A stretch of DNA of 54,026 nt from an uncultured Sphingopyxis sp. (GCA_937873425.1 CALMYE010000028.1:1-54026), one strand, 5' to 3'; numbered from the stretch's first letter, positions 18,543-27,914 are shown. Program-made: numbers and translations. Notes: a model not told the origin generated them from the sequence alone.

Positions 18543-19616
18543 ATGCAGGGCGGGGCGCCATCATCCGAACCGAGCTGGCCGATGGCCGCCGATCTTTACG
18601 GCGAGATGCAGCTCGAAGCGGCGCCGCCCGCGCGGCGGCGCGCGCGCGACTATGCGCCCGGCATGCTCGTCACCGCCATCGCCGCGCTCGCCGCCGCCTG
18701 GCTCGCCGATCATTATGCCGTGCCGATCGTGCTGATGGGGCTGCTGATCGGCCTGTCGCTGTCCTTCCTGTCGCAGGATGCCCGCACCCACGCCGGGCTC
18801 GACCTGATGTCGCAGACCGCGCTGCGCATCGGCATCGTCCTGCTCGGCGCGCGGATCACCGCCGACCGGCTCGCCGAGCTGGGACCGCTGCCTTTCGCGC
18901 TGCTGCTGCTGATCATGGTCGCGGTGATCGTGCTGACGCTGCTCGCCGCGCGGCTGCTGCGGCAGGACGGCCATGCCGCGCTGCTCGCGGGCGGGGCGAC
19001 GGCGATCTGCGGCGCGTCGGCGGCGCTCGCGCTCTGGTCGCTGATCGGCGACAAGCGCGTCGACCAGGCGCGCTTCACGCTGACACTGGTCGGCATCACT
19101 CTCGCCAGCGCGCTCGCGATGACGCTCTATCCGGTGCTGGCCGCCGAGCTCGGGCTTTCGGACGCGCAGGCGGGCTTCCTGATCGGCGCGTCGGTCCACG
19201 ACGTCGCGCAGGCGATCGGCGGCGGCTTTTCCTTCTCGGCCGAGGCGGGCGAGGTCGCGACGATCGTCAAGCTGACGCGCGTGGCGCTGCTCGCGCCGAT
19301 GCTGATGCTCGTCGCGCTGTGGTTGGGGCGCGGCGAGGCGGAGGCGGGCCGGATGCGCATCCCGCTGCGCCTGCCCTGGTTCATCCTCGGCTTCCTCGCG
19401 CTGGCGGCGGCGGGTTCGCTCGTCGCCATCCCGAAGGTCGCTGTCGATGCCGCGGCGGGCGGTGCGCAGGCGCTGCTGCTGCTCGCGATCGTCGCCACCG
19501 CGATGAAGGCGCGGCTCCACCTGCTGCTCGACCAGGGCTGGAAAAGCCTGACGCCGATCCTCGTCGCGACGCTGGCGAGTTTCGCGCTGTCGCTGGGCGC
19601 GGCGCTCAGCCTGTGA
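18543..19616 (+). CDS. YeiH/UPF0324-family putative sulfate exporter
   Basis: Integral membrane protein of 357 residues with about ten hydrophobic segments. The family signatures are the conserved GGATAICGASAALAL and the pair LIGASVHDVAQAIGGGF, found in the YeiH family, which is annotated as putative sulfate or small-anion exporters. The function is not well established for the family. No convincing ribosome site precedes ATG 18543; ATG 18582 or 18606 could be the true start, and transmembrane segments begin only at about residue 40. It is monocistronic and followed by repeat B2. Confidence 0.85.
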   Translation: MQGGAPSSEPSWPMAADLYGEMQLEAAPPARRRARDYAPGMLVTAIAALAAAWLADHYAVPIVLMGLLIGLSLSFLSQDARTHAGLDLMSQTALRIGIVLLGARITADRLAELGPLPFALLLLIMVAVIVLTLLAARLLRQDGHAALLAGGATAICGASAALALWSLIGDKRVDQARFTLTLVGITLASALAMTLYPVLAAELGLSDAQAGFLIGASVHDVAQAIGGGFSFSAEAGEVATIVKLTRVALLAPMLMLVALWLGRGEAEAGRMRIPLRLPWFILGFLALAAAGSLVAIPKVAVDAAAGGAQALLLLAIVATAMKARLHLLLDQGWKSLTPILVATLASFALSLGAALSL

Positions 19617-19638
19617 TGGTGTGATATCGCGCAAAAAG

Positions 19639-19772
19639 CCCCTCCCCTTCAGGGGAGGGGTGGGGGTGGCGCCTGTCAATGTTGCGCAAGGCCGAGAGGC
19701 CCACCCCGCTCGACTAAAGGCCCGGCTGACGCCGGGCCAAGTCTCGCTGCCCCTCCCCTGAAGGGGAGGGGT
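19639..19772. repeat. Family B palindromic repeat, copy B2 (inverted orientation)
   Basis: Same element as B1 but in reverse orientation: the conserved middle reads CCCGGCTGACGCCGGGCCAA then GTCTCGCTG, the complement of the B1 middle. The termini are CCCCTCCCCTTCAGGGGAGG and its partner. It lies between two convergent genes. Confidence 0.85.
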
Positions 19773-19784
19773 GTAGACGCCATG

Positions 19785-20585
19785 TCACCCCTTCGGCAGT
19801 GCCCAGCTCACCGTCAGCTGCGTCGCGCGGCGCGGGATGTCGAGCTTGGCCTCGCTGAAATTGACCTTCTCGTTCGGAGGCAGCGTGCGCACCGGCGGGT
19901 TGATCGTCCAGCTGTAGACGATCGTCCCCTGCGCGTCGCGCAGCTCGGCGAGGATCGGCGGCACCGTCTGCGCCCGGTCGGTCGGGTTGATGATCGTGCC
20001 GGAGGCGGCGAAATAGATGGTGCCGTCGGCCAGCTCGCGATGGTCCTGGTTGGGCGGCAGCTCGATGACCAGGTCGGGCTCGTCGGTCATCCCCGGAATG
20101 CCGAGGCCCTGCGCCCAGCCCGGCAGCCCGAACCAGTAAAGGCCCGCGGTCGCCGCGATCATCAGCACCGCCGCGACGCCGGCGATCAGCGTCCAGCGCT
20201 TCGCCGGGTTGCGGCGCGGGCGGCGGTGCGGCAGCGGCGCCTCGCTTTCGGTCACCGTCACGCGCGGTTCGGGGGCGGGCGGCGCGACGAAGGCTTCGGG
20301 CGGCGGCGGCGGTTCGACGGGCTCGCTCGGCGGCGGCGGAGCCGGCGCGGCAACGGGAGCGGGAGCGGGAGCGGGAGCGGGAGCGGGAGCGGGAGCGGGA
20401 GCGGGTTGCGGCGGGACCTGCGGGGCTGGCGCTGGCGGCGGCGCGGCGGGGGCGGCCGGCGCGCTCGAGGGTTCCTGGAACCAGCTGTGGCGGCAATTGG
20501 CGCAGCGCACGGTGCGGCCGTTGGCGCCGATGGCCGTGTCGGGCACGACATAGCGGGTGTGGCAGGCGGGGCAGGCGAGGATCAT
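19785..20585 (-). CDS. MJ0042-type zinc-ribbon protein with Ala-Pro linker and one membrane segment
   Basis: Protein of 266 residues. The N-terminal zinc ribbon [20 protein letters not shown] with CANCRHSW gives two CxxC pairs, the MJ0042/FYDLN-like signature. A long proline-alanine linker (about residues 50-110) follows, encoded partly by a hexanucleotide microsatellite, then a basic patch ([10 protein letters not shown]), one transmembrane helix ([20 protein letters not shown]) and a C-terminal beta domain similar to DUF3426 ([20 protein letters not shown]). Function unknown; such genes commonly sit beside ftsE in alphaproteobacteria, and here it is divergent from ftsE. The start 20585 is at the zinc ribbon. 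Confidence 0.82.
   Translation of the reverse strand: MILACPACHTRYVVPDTAIGANGRTVRCANCRHSWFQEPSSAPAAPAAPPPAPAPQVPPQPAPAPAPAPAPAPAPAPVAAPAPPPPSEPVEPPPPPEAFVAPPAPEPRVTVTESEAPLPHRRPRRNPAKRWTLIAGVAAVLMIAATAGLYWFGLPGWAQGLGIPGMTDEPDLVIELPPNQDHRELADGTIYFAASGTIINPTDRAQTVPPILAELRDAQGTIVYSWTINPPVRTLPPNEKVNFSEAKLDIPRRATQLTVSWALPKG
20354..20405. repeat. Hexanucleotide microsatellite (CGGGAG)8
   Basis: Eight perfect tandem copies of CGGGAG inside the zinc-ribbon gene, encoding Ala-Pro repeats on the minus strand. Because the unit is six bases, slippage would change linker length without a frameshift. Confidence 0.95.
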
Positions 20586-20752
20586 GGTCCCTCTAAACAC
20601 GGGGATTCGCGGCTTGCAAGCACCGCGTCGTCCGGACGTGCCCACTCCGCGCTTGTCCTGGTGGAAAAGCCGTGCGACAGGCGCGATATGCGCGCCGGAG
20701 CGGGACCATTGGCACGAGACGGGCGGGGCCGGCGCCGCCCCGGCGTGACGCC

Positions 20753-21496
20753 ATGAAGGACAGGGCGCCCGACGCGATGCCGCCGCGTGCCGGCGGCGCG
20801 ATGGTCGAGTTCGACCGCGTCGGGCTGCGCTACGGCCCCGATGCCGAGGTGCTGTGCGACATCAGCTTCAACCTTCAGCCGGGCAGCTTCTATTTCCTCA
20901 CCGGTGCCTCGGGCGCGGGCAAGACCTCGCTTCTGAAGATGCTCTATCTCGCGCAGCGGCCGAGCCGCGGGCTGGTGCGGCTGTTCGGCGAGGATCTGGT
21001 GAGCATGCCGCGCCAGCGCCTGCCCGGCTTTCGCCGCCGCATCGGCGTCGTCTTTCAGGATTTCCGTCTGCTCCCGCATCTGACGACGCGCGACAATATC
21101 GCGCTGCCGCTGCGCATCGCCGGGGTGAGCGAGGAGGATCTGGCGGGGCCGGTGGGCGAGATGCTGAGCTGGATCGGCCTGTCCGACCGCGCCGACGCCT
21201 TTCCGCCGACGCTGTCGGGCGGCGAGCAGCAGCGCGTCGCCATCGCCCGCGCGGTGATCGCGCGGCCGCAGCTGCTTGTCGCCGACGAGCCGACCGGCAA
21301 CGTCGATCCGGAGATGGCGATGCGCCTGCTGGGCCTGTTCGAGGCGCTGAACCGGCTCGGCACCACGGTGATCGTCGCGACGCACGACATCCACCTGATC
21401 AGCCGCATCGACAATGCGCAGATGATGCGGCTCGAAAAGGGTCGCCTCGCCGACCCGACGGGCGCGCTGCGCTATCCGCCCGCGAACCGGGCATAG
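20753..21496 (+). CDS. ftsE: Cell division ATP-binding protein FtsE
   Basis: ABC ATPase of 247 residues that couples ATP hydrolysis via FtsX to periplasmic peptidoglycan hydrolase activation at the septum. Walker [11 protein letters not shown]-loop [11 protein letters not shown], signature [14 protein letters not shown], Walker [15 protein letters not shown] and switch His in ATHDIHL. The start at 20753 gives a 16-residue extension before the usual [15 protein letters not shown] 20801 is the family-typical start, so the true one is unsettled. It is separated from ftsX by 10 bases and leads an operon continuing with ydcF and plsC. Confidence 0.93.
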   Translation: MKDRAPDAMPPRAGGAMVEFDRVGLRYGPDAEVLCDISFNLQPGSFYFLTGASGAGKTSLLKMLYLAQRPSRGLVRLFGEDLVSMPRQRLPGFRRRIGVVFQDFRLLPHLTTRDNIALPLRIAGVSEEDLAGPVGEMLSWIGLSDRADAFPPTLSGGEQQRVAIARAVIARPQLLVADEPTGNVDPEMAMRLLGLFEALNRLGTTVIVATHDIHLISRIDNAQMMRLEKGRLADPTGALRYPPANRA

Positions 21497-21506
21497 GGGG
21501 GCGGCG

Positions 21507-22412
21507 ATGATCATCCCGCGCGTTCCCGTCCAGCACCGGCGCCTGCTGCCCGACCGGCGCCTGTCGGGGCCGACGCCGTGGGTCGTCGCGATCCTGATGA
21601 TGCTGACCCTGCTCGCGGCGGCGGCCGGGGTCGGGCTCGCGCGCGCCGCGAATGCGATCGGTGATGCGATCGCGGGCCGCGCGACGGTGCAGATCGTCAC
21701 CGCCAACCCGGTGACGCGCGCCGAGCAGGCCGCCGACCTCACCCGCCGCGCGGCGGCCGAACCCTATGTCCGCGCGTCGCGCCGCGTCGCGCAGGAGGAG
21801 CTGGTCGCGACGCTCGGCCAGTGGCTCGGCACCGCCGACGGCGACGATCCGGTGCTGCGGTCGCTGCCGCTTCCCGCGCTCGTCGATATCGATTTCGTCG
21901 GCGGCGAGCGCGCCGGCCAGCTCGCCCGGCTGCGCGCGCTGGTCGCGGAGGCCGCGCCCGGCGCGCGCGTCATCCCGCACGCCGAATGGCTGGGGCCGGT
22001 CGCGCGGCTGATCCGCAGCTTGGCGTGGGTCGCCGCGGGCCTCGTCGTGCTGATGACCGCCGCGAGCGCCGCGATCGTCATCATGACCGCGCGCGCCGCG
22101 CTCGGCACCCATTATGCGACGATCGAGATGCTCCACCTGATCGGCGCGACCGACCGCCAGATCACGCGGCTGTTCCAGCGGCGCATCGCGATCGACACCG
22201 CATACGGCATCGCGCTCGGCACCGCGGTCGCGGCGGCGATCATGCTGCTCGTCGGCTGGCAATGGTCCGATATGACGTCGGGCCTCGCCGCGACCGCCTC
22301 GCTGGGGACGGCGGGCTGGCTGCTCTTGGCAGCGCTGCCGCTATTGGCTATCGCGCTCGCAGCCCTGACCGCGCGGCTGACCCTGCTCGCCGCGCTCAAG
22401 AAGATTTTATGA
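21507..22412 (+). CDS. ftsX: Cell division protein FtsX
   Basis: Membrane partner of FtsE, 301 residues. One N-terminal transmembrane helix (VVAILMMLTLLAAAAGVGLA), a periplasmic domain (about 55-170) and three C-terminal helices, with the FtsX-type HYATIEMLHLIGATDRQI before the second block. Signals to peptidoglycan hydrolases across the membrane. A GGGGGCGGCG site precedes the ATG. Its stop overlaps the ydcF start by 4 bases (ATGA). Confidence 0.93.
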   Translation: MIIPRVPVQHRRLLPDRRLSGPTPWVVAILMMLTLLAAAAGVGLARAANAIGDAIAGRATVQIVTANPVTRAEQAADLTRRAAAEPYVRASRRVAQEELVATLGQWLGTADGDDPVLRSLPLPALVDIDFVGGERAGQLARLRALVAEAAPGARVIPHAEWLGPVARLIRSLAWVAAGLVVLMTAASAAIVIMTARAALGTHYATIEMLHLIGATDRQITRLFQRRIAIDTAYGIALGTAVAAAIMLLVGWQWSDMTSGLAATASLGTAGWLLLAALPLLAIALAALTARLTLLAALKKIL

Positions 22413-22939
22413 TCAAGCGCCTGATTTCCATCCTGTTTCTGGCCTGGGTGCTCGGCTTCGCCTGGTTCGCGCTGCTGCTGCCGCTGCCCGCCGGAGACGA
22501 AAAGACCGACGCGATCGTCGTGCTGACCGGCGGTCCGGGGCGCATCGACCGCGCGCTCGAACGACTCGAGGCGCGCACCGCCGACCGCCTGTTGATCAGC
22601 GGCGTCGCGCGCGAGGTGAAGCCGCGCGAGCTCGCCGCCGAGTATAAAAGGCCCGAAGCGCTGTTCGAATGCTGCATCGCGCTGGGTTTCGAGGCGGAGG
22701 ACACGCGCTCGAACGCGACCGAGGTCGCGACCTGGGCGAAGCGGCGGAATTACAAGAGCATCAGGCTGATCACCACCGACTGGCATATGCGCCGCGCCGA
22801 ATATGAGCTCGGCCGCGCGATCGGCGAGGGGGTGACGATCGTCCCCGACGCAGTGCGCAGCCAGCCCAGCTTCGCGACCCTGTTTCGCGAATATCACAAA
22901 TATCTGGCGGGGCTGGCCGGCGGCATCCTCGGCCTGTGA
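22409..22939 (+). CDS. YdcF/ElyC-family DUF218 protein
   Basis: Protein of 176 residues with an N-terminal membrane anchor (RLISILFLAWVLGFAWFALL) and a DUF218 domain: DAIVVLTGGPGRIDRALERL, LLISGV, NATEVATWAKR and ITTDWHMRRAEYEL. Family members such as ElyC affect envelope integrity and peptidoglycan or undecaprenyl metabolism; the activity is unproven. Position within the ftsEX operon supports an envelope role. The ATG at 22409 overlaps ftsX, and the stop overlaps the GTG start of plsC. Confidence 0.85.
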   Translation: MIKRLISILFLAWVLGFAWFALLLPLPAGDEKTDAIVVLTGGPGRIDRALERLEARTADRLLISGVAREVKPRELAAEYKRPEALFECCIALGFEAEDTRSNATEVATWAKRRNYKSIRLITTDWHMRRAEYELGRAIGEGVTIVPDAVRSQPSFATLFREYHKYLAGLAGGILGL

Positions 22940-23667
22940 GCGCGCTCGGCTATATCGTGGCGCTGCTGCGCTCGATCCTCTTCTGGATCGCCTTCGTGAT
23001 CATGAGCAGCATATGCTCGATCGGCGCGGTCGTGTCGCTGCCCGTCTCGCACCATGCGACGCGCGGGTTCGTGCGGATGTGGGCGCGGTTCCATCGCCTG
23101 ATCTGCCGCTTCGTCCTCGGCCACCGGATCGTGGTCGAGGGCGCGATGCCCGACATTCCGGTGCTTTACGTGTTCAAGCATGAGAGCGCGTTCGAGACGA
23201 TCGAGCAGCCGATGCTGTTCCGCTGGCCTGCGGTCTTCGCCAAGGAGGAATTATTCTCGATTCCCGTCTGGGGTCAGGCGGCGCACTTCTACGGCCTGAT
23301 CCCGGTCGACCGCGACGGCGGCGGCAAGGCGATGCGCGCGATGCTCGCCGCCGCCAAGGCGGCGCTCGCGAACGGGCGGCCGCTGGTGCTGTTCGCCGAA
23401 GGCACGCGCGTACCGCACGGAAAGGCGCCGCCGCTGCGCTCGGGCTTTGCGGGCGTCTATCGCCTGCTCGGCGTGCCGGTGATCCCGGTCGCGGTGGACA
23501 GCGGCCTCGCCTATCCGCCGCGCCGCTGGGTCAAGCGGCCGGGCACCATCACCTACCGGATCGGCGAGACCATCCCCGCCGGCCTGCCGCGCGAAGAGGC
23601 GGAGGACCGGGTGTGGCGCGCGATCAACGCGCTGAATCCGCCGGAGGCGCTGGTCGAAGGCCATTGA
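22936..23667 (+). CDS. plsC: 1-acyl-sn-glycerol-3-phosphate acyltransferase
   Basis: Membrane acyltransferase of 243 residues making phosphatidic acid from lysophosphatidate. An N-terminal hydrophobic segment (FWIAFVIMSSICSIGAVVSL) precedes the active-site region FKHESAFETIEQP, an HX4E version of the usual HX4D motif, and the substrate motif VLFAEGTRVPHGK; PVIPVAVDSG is motif IV. The gene starts with GTG at 22936, overlapping the ydcF stop. It ends the ftsE-ftsX-ydcF-plsC operon, linking division with membrane synthesis. Confidence 0.9.
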   Translation: MSALGYIVALLRSILFWIAFVIMSSICSIGAVVSLPVSHHATRGFVRMWARFHRLICRFVLGHRIVVEGAMPDIPVLYVFKHESAFETIEQPMLFRWPAVFAKEELFSIPVWGQAAHFYGLIPVDRDGGGKAMRAMLAAAKAALANGRPLVLFAEGTRVPHGKAPPLRSGFAGVYRLLGVPVIPVAVDSGLAYPPRRWVKRPGTITYRIGETIPAGLPREEAEDRVWRAINALNPPEALVEGH

Positions 23668-23848
23668 TCCTTCTCCCTTGATGGGAGAAGGATACGGAGC
23701 CTTGCGCCGTAGGCGCTAGGCGCAGTTGGATGAGGGTGATGGTGCGTCATCGCACCGCCGCGTCAGACCTAAACCGCACCCCCACCGCTGCGACTAGGGC
23801 AGCAAGCTGCCAAGTCTCGCTGCCTCCCCCATCAAGGGGGAGGAGGGC
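23668..23848. repeat. Family B-related diverged palindrome, copy B5
   Basis: Lies between convergent plsC and tyrA. The ends are CCTTCTCCCTTGATGGGAGAAGG and a CCTCCCCCATCAAGGGGGAGG element, with CCAAGTCTCGCTG in the interior as in inverted family B copies. It looks like a diverged or hybrid member. No gene is seen. Confidence 0.65.
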
Positions 23849-23851
23849 AGG

Positions 23852-24754
23852 TCAGTGCTTCCGCCCGAAATCGGGCGCGGCATCGTCCTGTCCCTGCTCG
23901 ATGATCGAGCGGCGGATCGTCCGGGTGCGGGTGAACCAGTCCTCCAGCTTCGCGCCGTCGCCGCGGCGGATCGCCTGCTGCAGCGCGGTCAGATCCTCGT
24001 TGAAGCGCTGCAGCGTCGCGAGCACCGCATCCCGGTTCGCGAGGAACACGTCGCGCCACATCACCGGGTCGCTCGCGGCGATGCGGGTGAAATCGCGAAA
24101 GCCGCCCGCCGAATATTTGATCACCTCGCTCTCGGTGACCTCCTCCAGCTCGCTCGCGGTGCCGACGATCGTATAGGCGATCAGGTGCGGCAAATGGCTG
24201 GTCACCGCGAGCACCATGTCGTGATGCGCGGCGTCCATCGTCTCGACGCGCGCGCCGAGTGCCTCCCAGAAGCCGGCCAGCGCCGCGAGCTTTTCGGCGT
24301 CCGCATCGGCGGGCGGCGTCAGGATGCACCAGCGCCCCTCGAACAAGGTCGCGAAGCCCGCGGCCGGGCCGCTGTTCTCGGTCCCCGCCACCGGATGCGC
24401 GGGGATGACGGCATGGCCGGGTAGCGCGGTGCGCAGCGCGTCGGCAACGCCTGCCTTCGACGAACCGACGTCGGAGATGATGGCATCGGGCTTCAGCCCC
24501 GCCGCGATCGCCGCCGCCGCGTCGGCCATGCGCCCAACCGGCACCGCGAGGATCACCAGATCGGCCCCCGCGACCGCCGCCGCCGGATCGTCGGCGATCG
24601 CGCCGCACAGCCCCAGCGCGCGCGCCTGTGCCCGCACGTCCGCGCTGACGTCATGGCCCGTCACCGCCACCTGCGGCAGCCGCGCCGCGACCGCGCGCGC
24701 GATCGACGAGCCGATCAGGCCGAGCCCGACCACCGCGACATGCTCAATCGCCAT
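23852..24754 (-). CDS. tyrA: Prephenate/arogenate dehydrogenase family protein
   Basis: NAD(P)-dependent enzyme of 300 residues of tyrosine synthesis. Rossmann motif VAVVGLGLIGSSIARA at the N-terminus, LVILAVPVGRMADA, ISDVGSSKAGV, and the catalytic HPVAGTENSG; the C-terminal helical domain carries SHLPHLIAYTIVG and GGFRDFTRIAASDP. Both tyrosine-pathway oxidative routes use this family, so prephenate versus arogenate preference is open. The ATG (24754) overlaps the hisC stop by one base (TGATG), indicating co-translation. Confidence 0.92.
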   Translation of the reverse strand: MAIEHVAVVGLGLIGSSIARAVAARLPQVAVTGHDVSADVRAQARALGLCGAIADDPAAAVAGADLVILAVPVGRMADAAAAIAAGLKPDAIISDVGSSKAGVADALRTALPGHAVIPAHPVAGTENSGPAAGFATLFEGRWCILTPPADADAEKLAALAGFWEALGARVETMDAAHHDMVLAVTSHLPHLIAYTIVGTASELEEVTESEVIKYSAGGFRDFTRIAASDPVMWRDVFLANRDAVLATLQRFNEDLTALQQAIRRGDGAKLEDWFTRTRTIRRSIIEQGQDDAAPDFGRKH

Positions 24755-25869
24755 CAGCCTGCGAGCGCGGCGCGGATCGCCGCCGCCAGCCCGCGCGTCT
24801 CGTCCTCGGTGCCGATCGTCATGCGCAGCGCGTGCGGGATGCCCTGTCCGGGCAGCCAGCGCACGATATAGCCCGCCGCCATCAGCCGGTTGTACACCGT
24901 CTCGGCGCTCGTCTCGCCCTCGAACAGCACGAGCAGGAAATTGGTCGCCGACGGCACGACGCGCAGGCCGTGGTTGCCGAGGCTTTCGATCTCCCGCGCC
25001 AGCCAGGCGCGCCATGTCGCATTGTGCGCGCGGCTGGCATCGACGAAGTCATCGTCGCCCATCGCGGCGACCGCCGCCGCCTGTCCGGCACGGGTGACGT
25101 TGAAGGGCAGGCGGATGCGGTGCAGCGCGCCGATGACCTCGGCCGCCGCATAGCCCCAGCCGATGCGCTCGGCGGCGAGGCCGTGGATCTTCGAGAAGGT
25201 GCGCGTGACGAACACGTTTGGTTCGGTCTTCGCCAGCTCCAGCCCGCCGTCGTCCTCTTCCGGGGTCAGATATTCGGCGTAGGCCTGGTCGATGACGAAC
25301 AATATGTCCTGCGGCAGGCCGGCGTGGATGCGCGCGACCTCTTCGCGCGTCGCGAGCGTGCCGGTCGGATTGTTCGGATTGGCGAGATAGACGACGCGGG
25401 TCCTCTCCGTCACCGCCGCGAGCAGCGCGTCGACGTCGGTGGCATAGTCGCGGTCGTCGGCCTCGACCGGCACCGCCCCGACGCGCCGCGCCGCGATCTC
25501 GTAGACCGCGAAGCCATAGCGCACATAGAGGATCTCGTCGCCCGGCCCGGCATAGGTGCCGGCGGCGAGGTGCAGCAGCTCGTCCGATCCGTTGCCGCAG
25601 ATGATGCGCGCCGGATCGAGGCCATATTTCGCCGCGATCGTCTCGCGCAGCACCGCCGCGCCGGGGTCGGGATAGCGCGACAGCGCATCGGGGGCGTCCT
25701 GCGTGGCGGCGAAGGCCGCGCGCGCCTTGGCGCCCGTTCCGAGCGGATTCTCGTTCGCGCTGAGCTTGATCAGCGGCCGTCCGTCGGCGCCCGCCGACTT
25801 GCCGGGGACATAGGGAGCGATGCCGCTGATCCACGGCTTTGGGCTAAGGGTCGGGGTCGCGTCGGTCAT
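24754..25869 (-). CDS. hisC: Histidinol-phosphate aminotransferase
   Basis: PLP-dependent class I/II aminotransferase of 371 residues. [12 protein letters not shown] near the start, [48 protein letters not shown] lysine in [20 protein letters not shown] (about K227), and C-terminal [12 protein letters not shown]. Its coupling with tyrA suggests that it also serves aromatic amino acid transamination, as known for HisC2-type enzymes. The start at 25869 is placed at [10 protein letters not shown]; longer readings run into repeat A2 and are artefacts. Confidence 0.92.
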   Translation of the reverse strand: MTDATPTLSPKPWISGIAPYVPGKSAGADGRPLIKLSANENPLGTGAKARAAFAATQDAPDALSRYPDPGAAVLRETIAAKYGLDPARIICGNGSDELLHLAAGTYAGPGDEILYVRYGFAVYEIAARRVGAVPVEADDRDYATDVDALLAAVTERTRVVYLANPNNPTGTLATREEVARIHAGLPQDILFVIDQAYAEYLTPEEDDGGLELAKTEPNVFVTRTFSKIHGLAAERIGWGYAAAEVIGALHRIRLPFNVTRAGQAAAVAAMGDDDFVDASRAHNATWRAWLAREIESLGNHGLRVVPSATNFLLVLFEGETSAETVYNRLMAAGYIVRWLPGQGIPHALRMTIGTEDETRGLAAAIRAALAG

Positions 25870-25917
25870 GCGGGGGCGTTTAGCGTTTCGCCCGTGCGAG
25901 TCCAGTTTGTTGATTGT

Positions 25918-26122
25918 TTCGCGCAGAGGCACAGAGGACGCGGAGAAGCAATGGTTCACGCGGAGACGCGGAGACGCGGAGACGCGGAGGAAAGAGGCGG
26001 GCGGCTTCGCCGCCCTTTTCCATTCTCCTCTTCTCTGCGATCTCTGCGCCTCTGCGCGCATTTCCGTCTCACGCGGATCGAGGCGGAAAGCCCTCCGCGT
26101 CTCCGCGTCTCCGCGTGAACCC
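25918..26122. repeat. Family A octamer-armed palindromic repeat, copy A2 (arm order altered)
   Basis: Occupies most of the gap between divergent hisC and metX. Left arms: GCAGAG-type (25921-25948), then four tandem ACGCGGAG units (25953-25990). Right arms appear in the order GCAGAG-type complement (26031-26061) then GCGGAG-type complement (26090-26120), so the order is not mirrored as in A1. A small hairpin GGGCGGCTTCGCCGCCC lies in between. Confidence 0.85.
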
Positions 26123-26186
26123 GATGGCACCGCCCCATCGCCCATCGTTGACAGCCCGCCTTCCGCCGCATAGCCCCGCGCGCATC

Positions 26187-27308
26187 ATGGCGACCGCGCT
26201 TCACCAGATTCCGCACCAGAGCGTGACGATCGCCGCGCCACTGCCGCTCGACAGCGGGCAGAACCTCGAAGGCGTCACCATCGCCTGGCAGAGCTATGGC
26301 GCGCTGAACGCCGACAAGAGCAATGCGGTGCTGATCTGCCACGCGCTGACCGGCGACCAATATGTCGCGAGCAACCATCCGGCGACGGGCAAGCCCGGCT
26401 GGTGGGTGCGCATGGTCGGCCCCGGCAAGCCGATCGACACCGACCGCTTCCACGTCATCTGCGCCAATGTGCTCGGCAGCTGCATGGGGTCGAGCGGCCC
26501 GGCCAGCCTCGATCCCGCGACCGGCGCCCCCTACGGCATGCGCTTTCCGGTCATCACCATCGTCGACATGGTGCGCGCGCAGGCGGCGCTGCTCGACCAT
26601 CTCGGCATCGCGCGGCTGCACGCCGTGGTCGGCGGCTCGATGGGCGGTATGCAGGCGCTCGCCTGGGCGGCGCACTGGCCGGACCGCATCGGGTCCGCGA
26701 TCGTCATCGCCAGCGCGGCGCGCCACTCGGCGCAGAATATCGCCTTTCACGAAGTCGGGCGGCAGGCGATCATGGCCGACCCCGACTGGCGGGACGGCAA
26801 TTATTACGGGCAATATTGCATGCCCACGAAAGGGCTCGCGGTCGCGCGCATGGCGGCGCACATCACCTATCTGTCGGAGGCCGGGCTGACCGAGAAATTC
26901 GGCCGCCGCTTGCAGGGCCGCGACAACAAGAGCTTCGGCTTCGACGCCGATTTCCAGATCGAATCCTATCTGCGCCATCAGGGGCTGGCGTTCACCGACC
27001 GCTTCGACGCCAACGCCTATCTCTACATCACCCGCGCGATGGATTATTTCGACCTCGCCGAGCCGCACGACGGCCGGCTCGCAGGCGCCTTCGCCGGGTC
27101 GCGCGATGTGCGCTTCACGCTGGTCAGCTTCGACACCGACTGGCTCTATCCAACCGCCGAATCGCGCCGCATCGTCCAGGCGCTGCACGCGGCGGGCGCG
27201 GCGGCGAGCTTCGTCGAGCTGTCGGCGCCCTTCGGCCACGACTCGTTCCTCCTGGACGTGCCGGCACTCGACCGCATCGTCGCGGGCGCGCTGGGGAACG
27301 GGCGATGA
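26187..27308 (+). CDS. metX: Homoserine O-acetyltransferase/succinyltransferase (MetX)
   Basis: Alpha/beta-hydrolase-fold acyltransferase of 373 residues activating homoserine for methionine synthesis. Visible: [11 protein letters not shown], the [20 protein letters not shown] segment, nucleophile elbow [13 protein letters not shown] (Ser151), catalytic Asp in SFDTDWLYP and His in [11 protein letters not shown]. MetX proteins may use acetyl- or succinyl-CoA and the sequence alone does not settle which. The start at 26187 has no clear ribosome site; the upstream ATG at 26124 abuts repeat A2. The stop overlaps metW by 4 bases. Confidence 0.93.
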   Translation: MATALHQIPHQSVTIAAPLPLDSGQNLEGVTIAWQSYGALNADKSNAVLICHALTGDQYVASNHPATGKPGWWVRMVGPGKPIDTDRFHVICANVLGSCMGSSGPASLDPATGAPYGMRFPVITIVDMVRAQAALLDHLGIARLHAVVGGSMGGMQALAWAAHWPDRIGSAIVIASAARHSAQNIAFHEVGRQAIMADPDWRDGNYYGQYCMPTKGLAVARMAAHITYLSEAGLTEKFGRRLQGRDNKSFGFDADFQIESYLRHQGLAFTDRFDANAYLYITRAMDYFDLAEPHDGRLAGAFAGSRDVRFTLVSFDTDWLYPTAESRRIVQALHAAGAAASFVELSAPFGHDSFLLDVPALDRIVAGALGNGR

Positions 27309-27898
27309 GCGCGCTGCGCCCCGACCTCGCGATCATCGCCGGTGCGGTGCCGACCGGCGCGCGCGTGCTCGACATCGGCTGCGGCGACGGCGCGCTGATG
27401 GCGGCGCTGCGCGCGAACAAGGGCGTCGACGCGCGCGGGCTGGAGATCGACGGCGCGGCGATCGAGGTGGCGATGGCGCAGGGCCTGTCGGTGGTGCAGG
27501 GCGACGCCGACCGCGACCTCGCCGACTATCCCGACGACGCCTTCGACTATGCGATATTGTCGCAGACGCTGCAGACGACGCAGCGCCCCGACCGCGTCGT
27601 CGGCGAACTGCTGCGCATCGCGCCGCGCGCCTTCGTCAGCTTTCCCAATTTCGCGCACTGGCGCGTGCGGCTGTCGCTCTTGTGGAGCGGGCGCATGCCG
27701 GTGACGCGGCTGCTGCCCGTCGCCTGGTACGAAACGCCGAACATCCACCATGTCACGGTCAGCGATTTCCGCGAGCTGGTGCGCGCGCGCGGCATCGGGG
27801 TCGAGGCGGCCTGGTATCTGTCGGGCGACCGGCCGACGAGCGACGCCGCCGCGGCCTGGCGCGCCGAGCATGCCATCTTCCTGATTTCGCGGGGCTGA
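27305..27898 (+). CDS. metW: Methionine biosynthesis protein MetW
   Basis: SAM-methyltransferase-like protein of 197 residues with motif [17 protein letters not shown] and the MetW signatures [32 protein letters not shown] and [18 protein letters not shown]. MetW acts with MetX in homoserine acylation in several bacteria. The ATG lies inside the metX stop (ATGA), so the pair is translationally coupled. It is convergent with the TetR gene downstream. Confidence 0.93.
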   Translation: MSALRPDLAIIAGAVPTGARVLDIGCGDGALMAALRANKGVDARGLEIDGAAIEVAMAQGLSVVQGDADRDLADYPDDAFDYAILSQTLQTTQRPDRVVGELLRIAPRAFVSFPNFAHWRVRLSLLWSGRMPVTRLLPVAWYETPNIHHVTVSDFRELVRARGIGVEAAWYLSGDRPTSDAAAAWRAEHAIFLISRG

Positions 27899-27914
27899 GC
27901 TCTCTCCGGGGGGT

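Noticed and set aside
25918-26122. Tandem octamers as a possible CRISPR array
   Set aside because: The units are 8 bases with no spacers between them and are mirrored on the other side; there are no cas genes.
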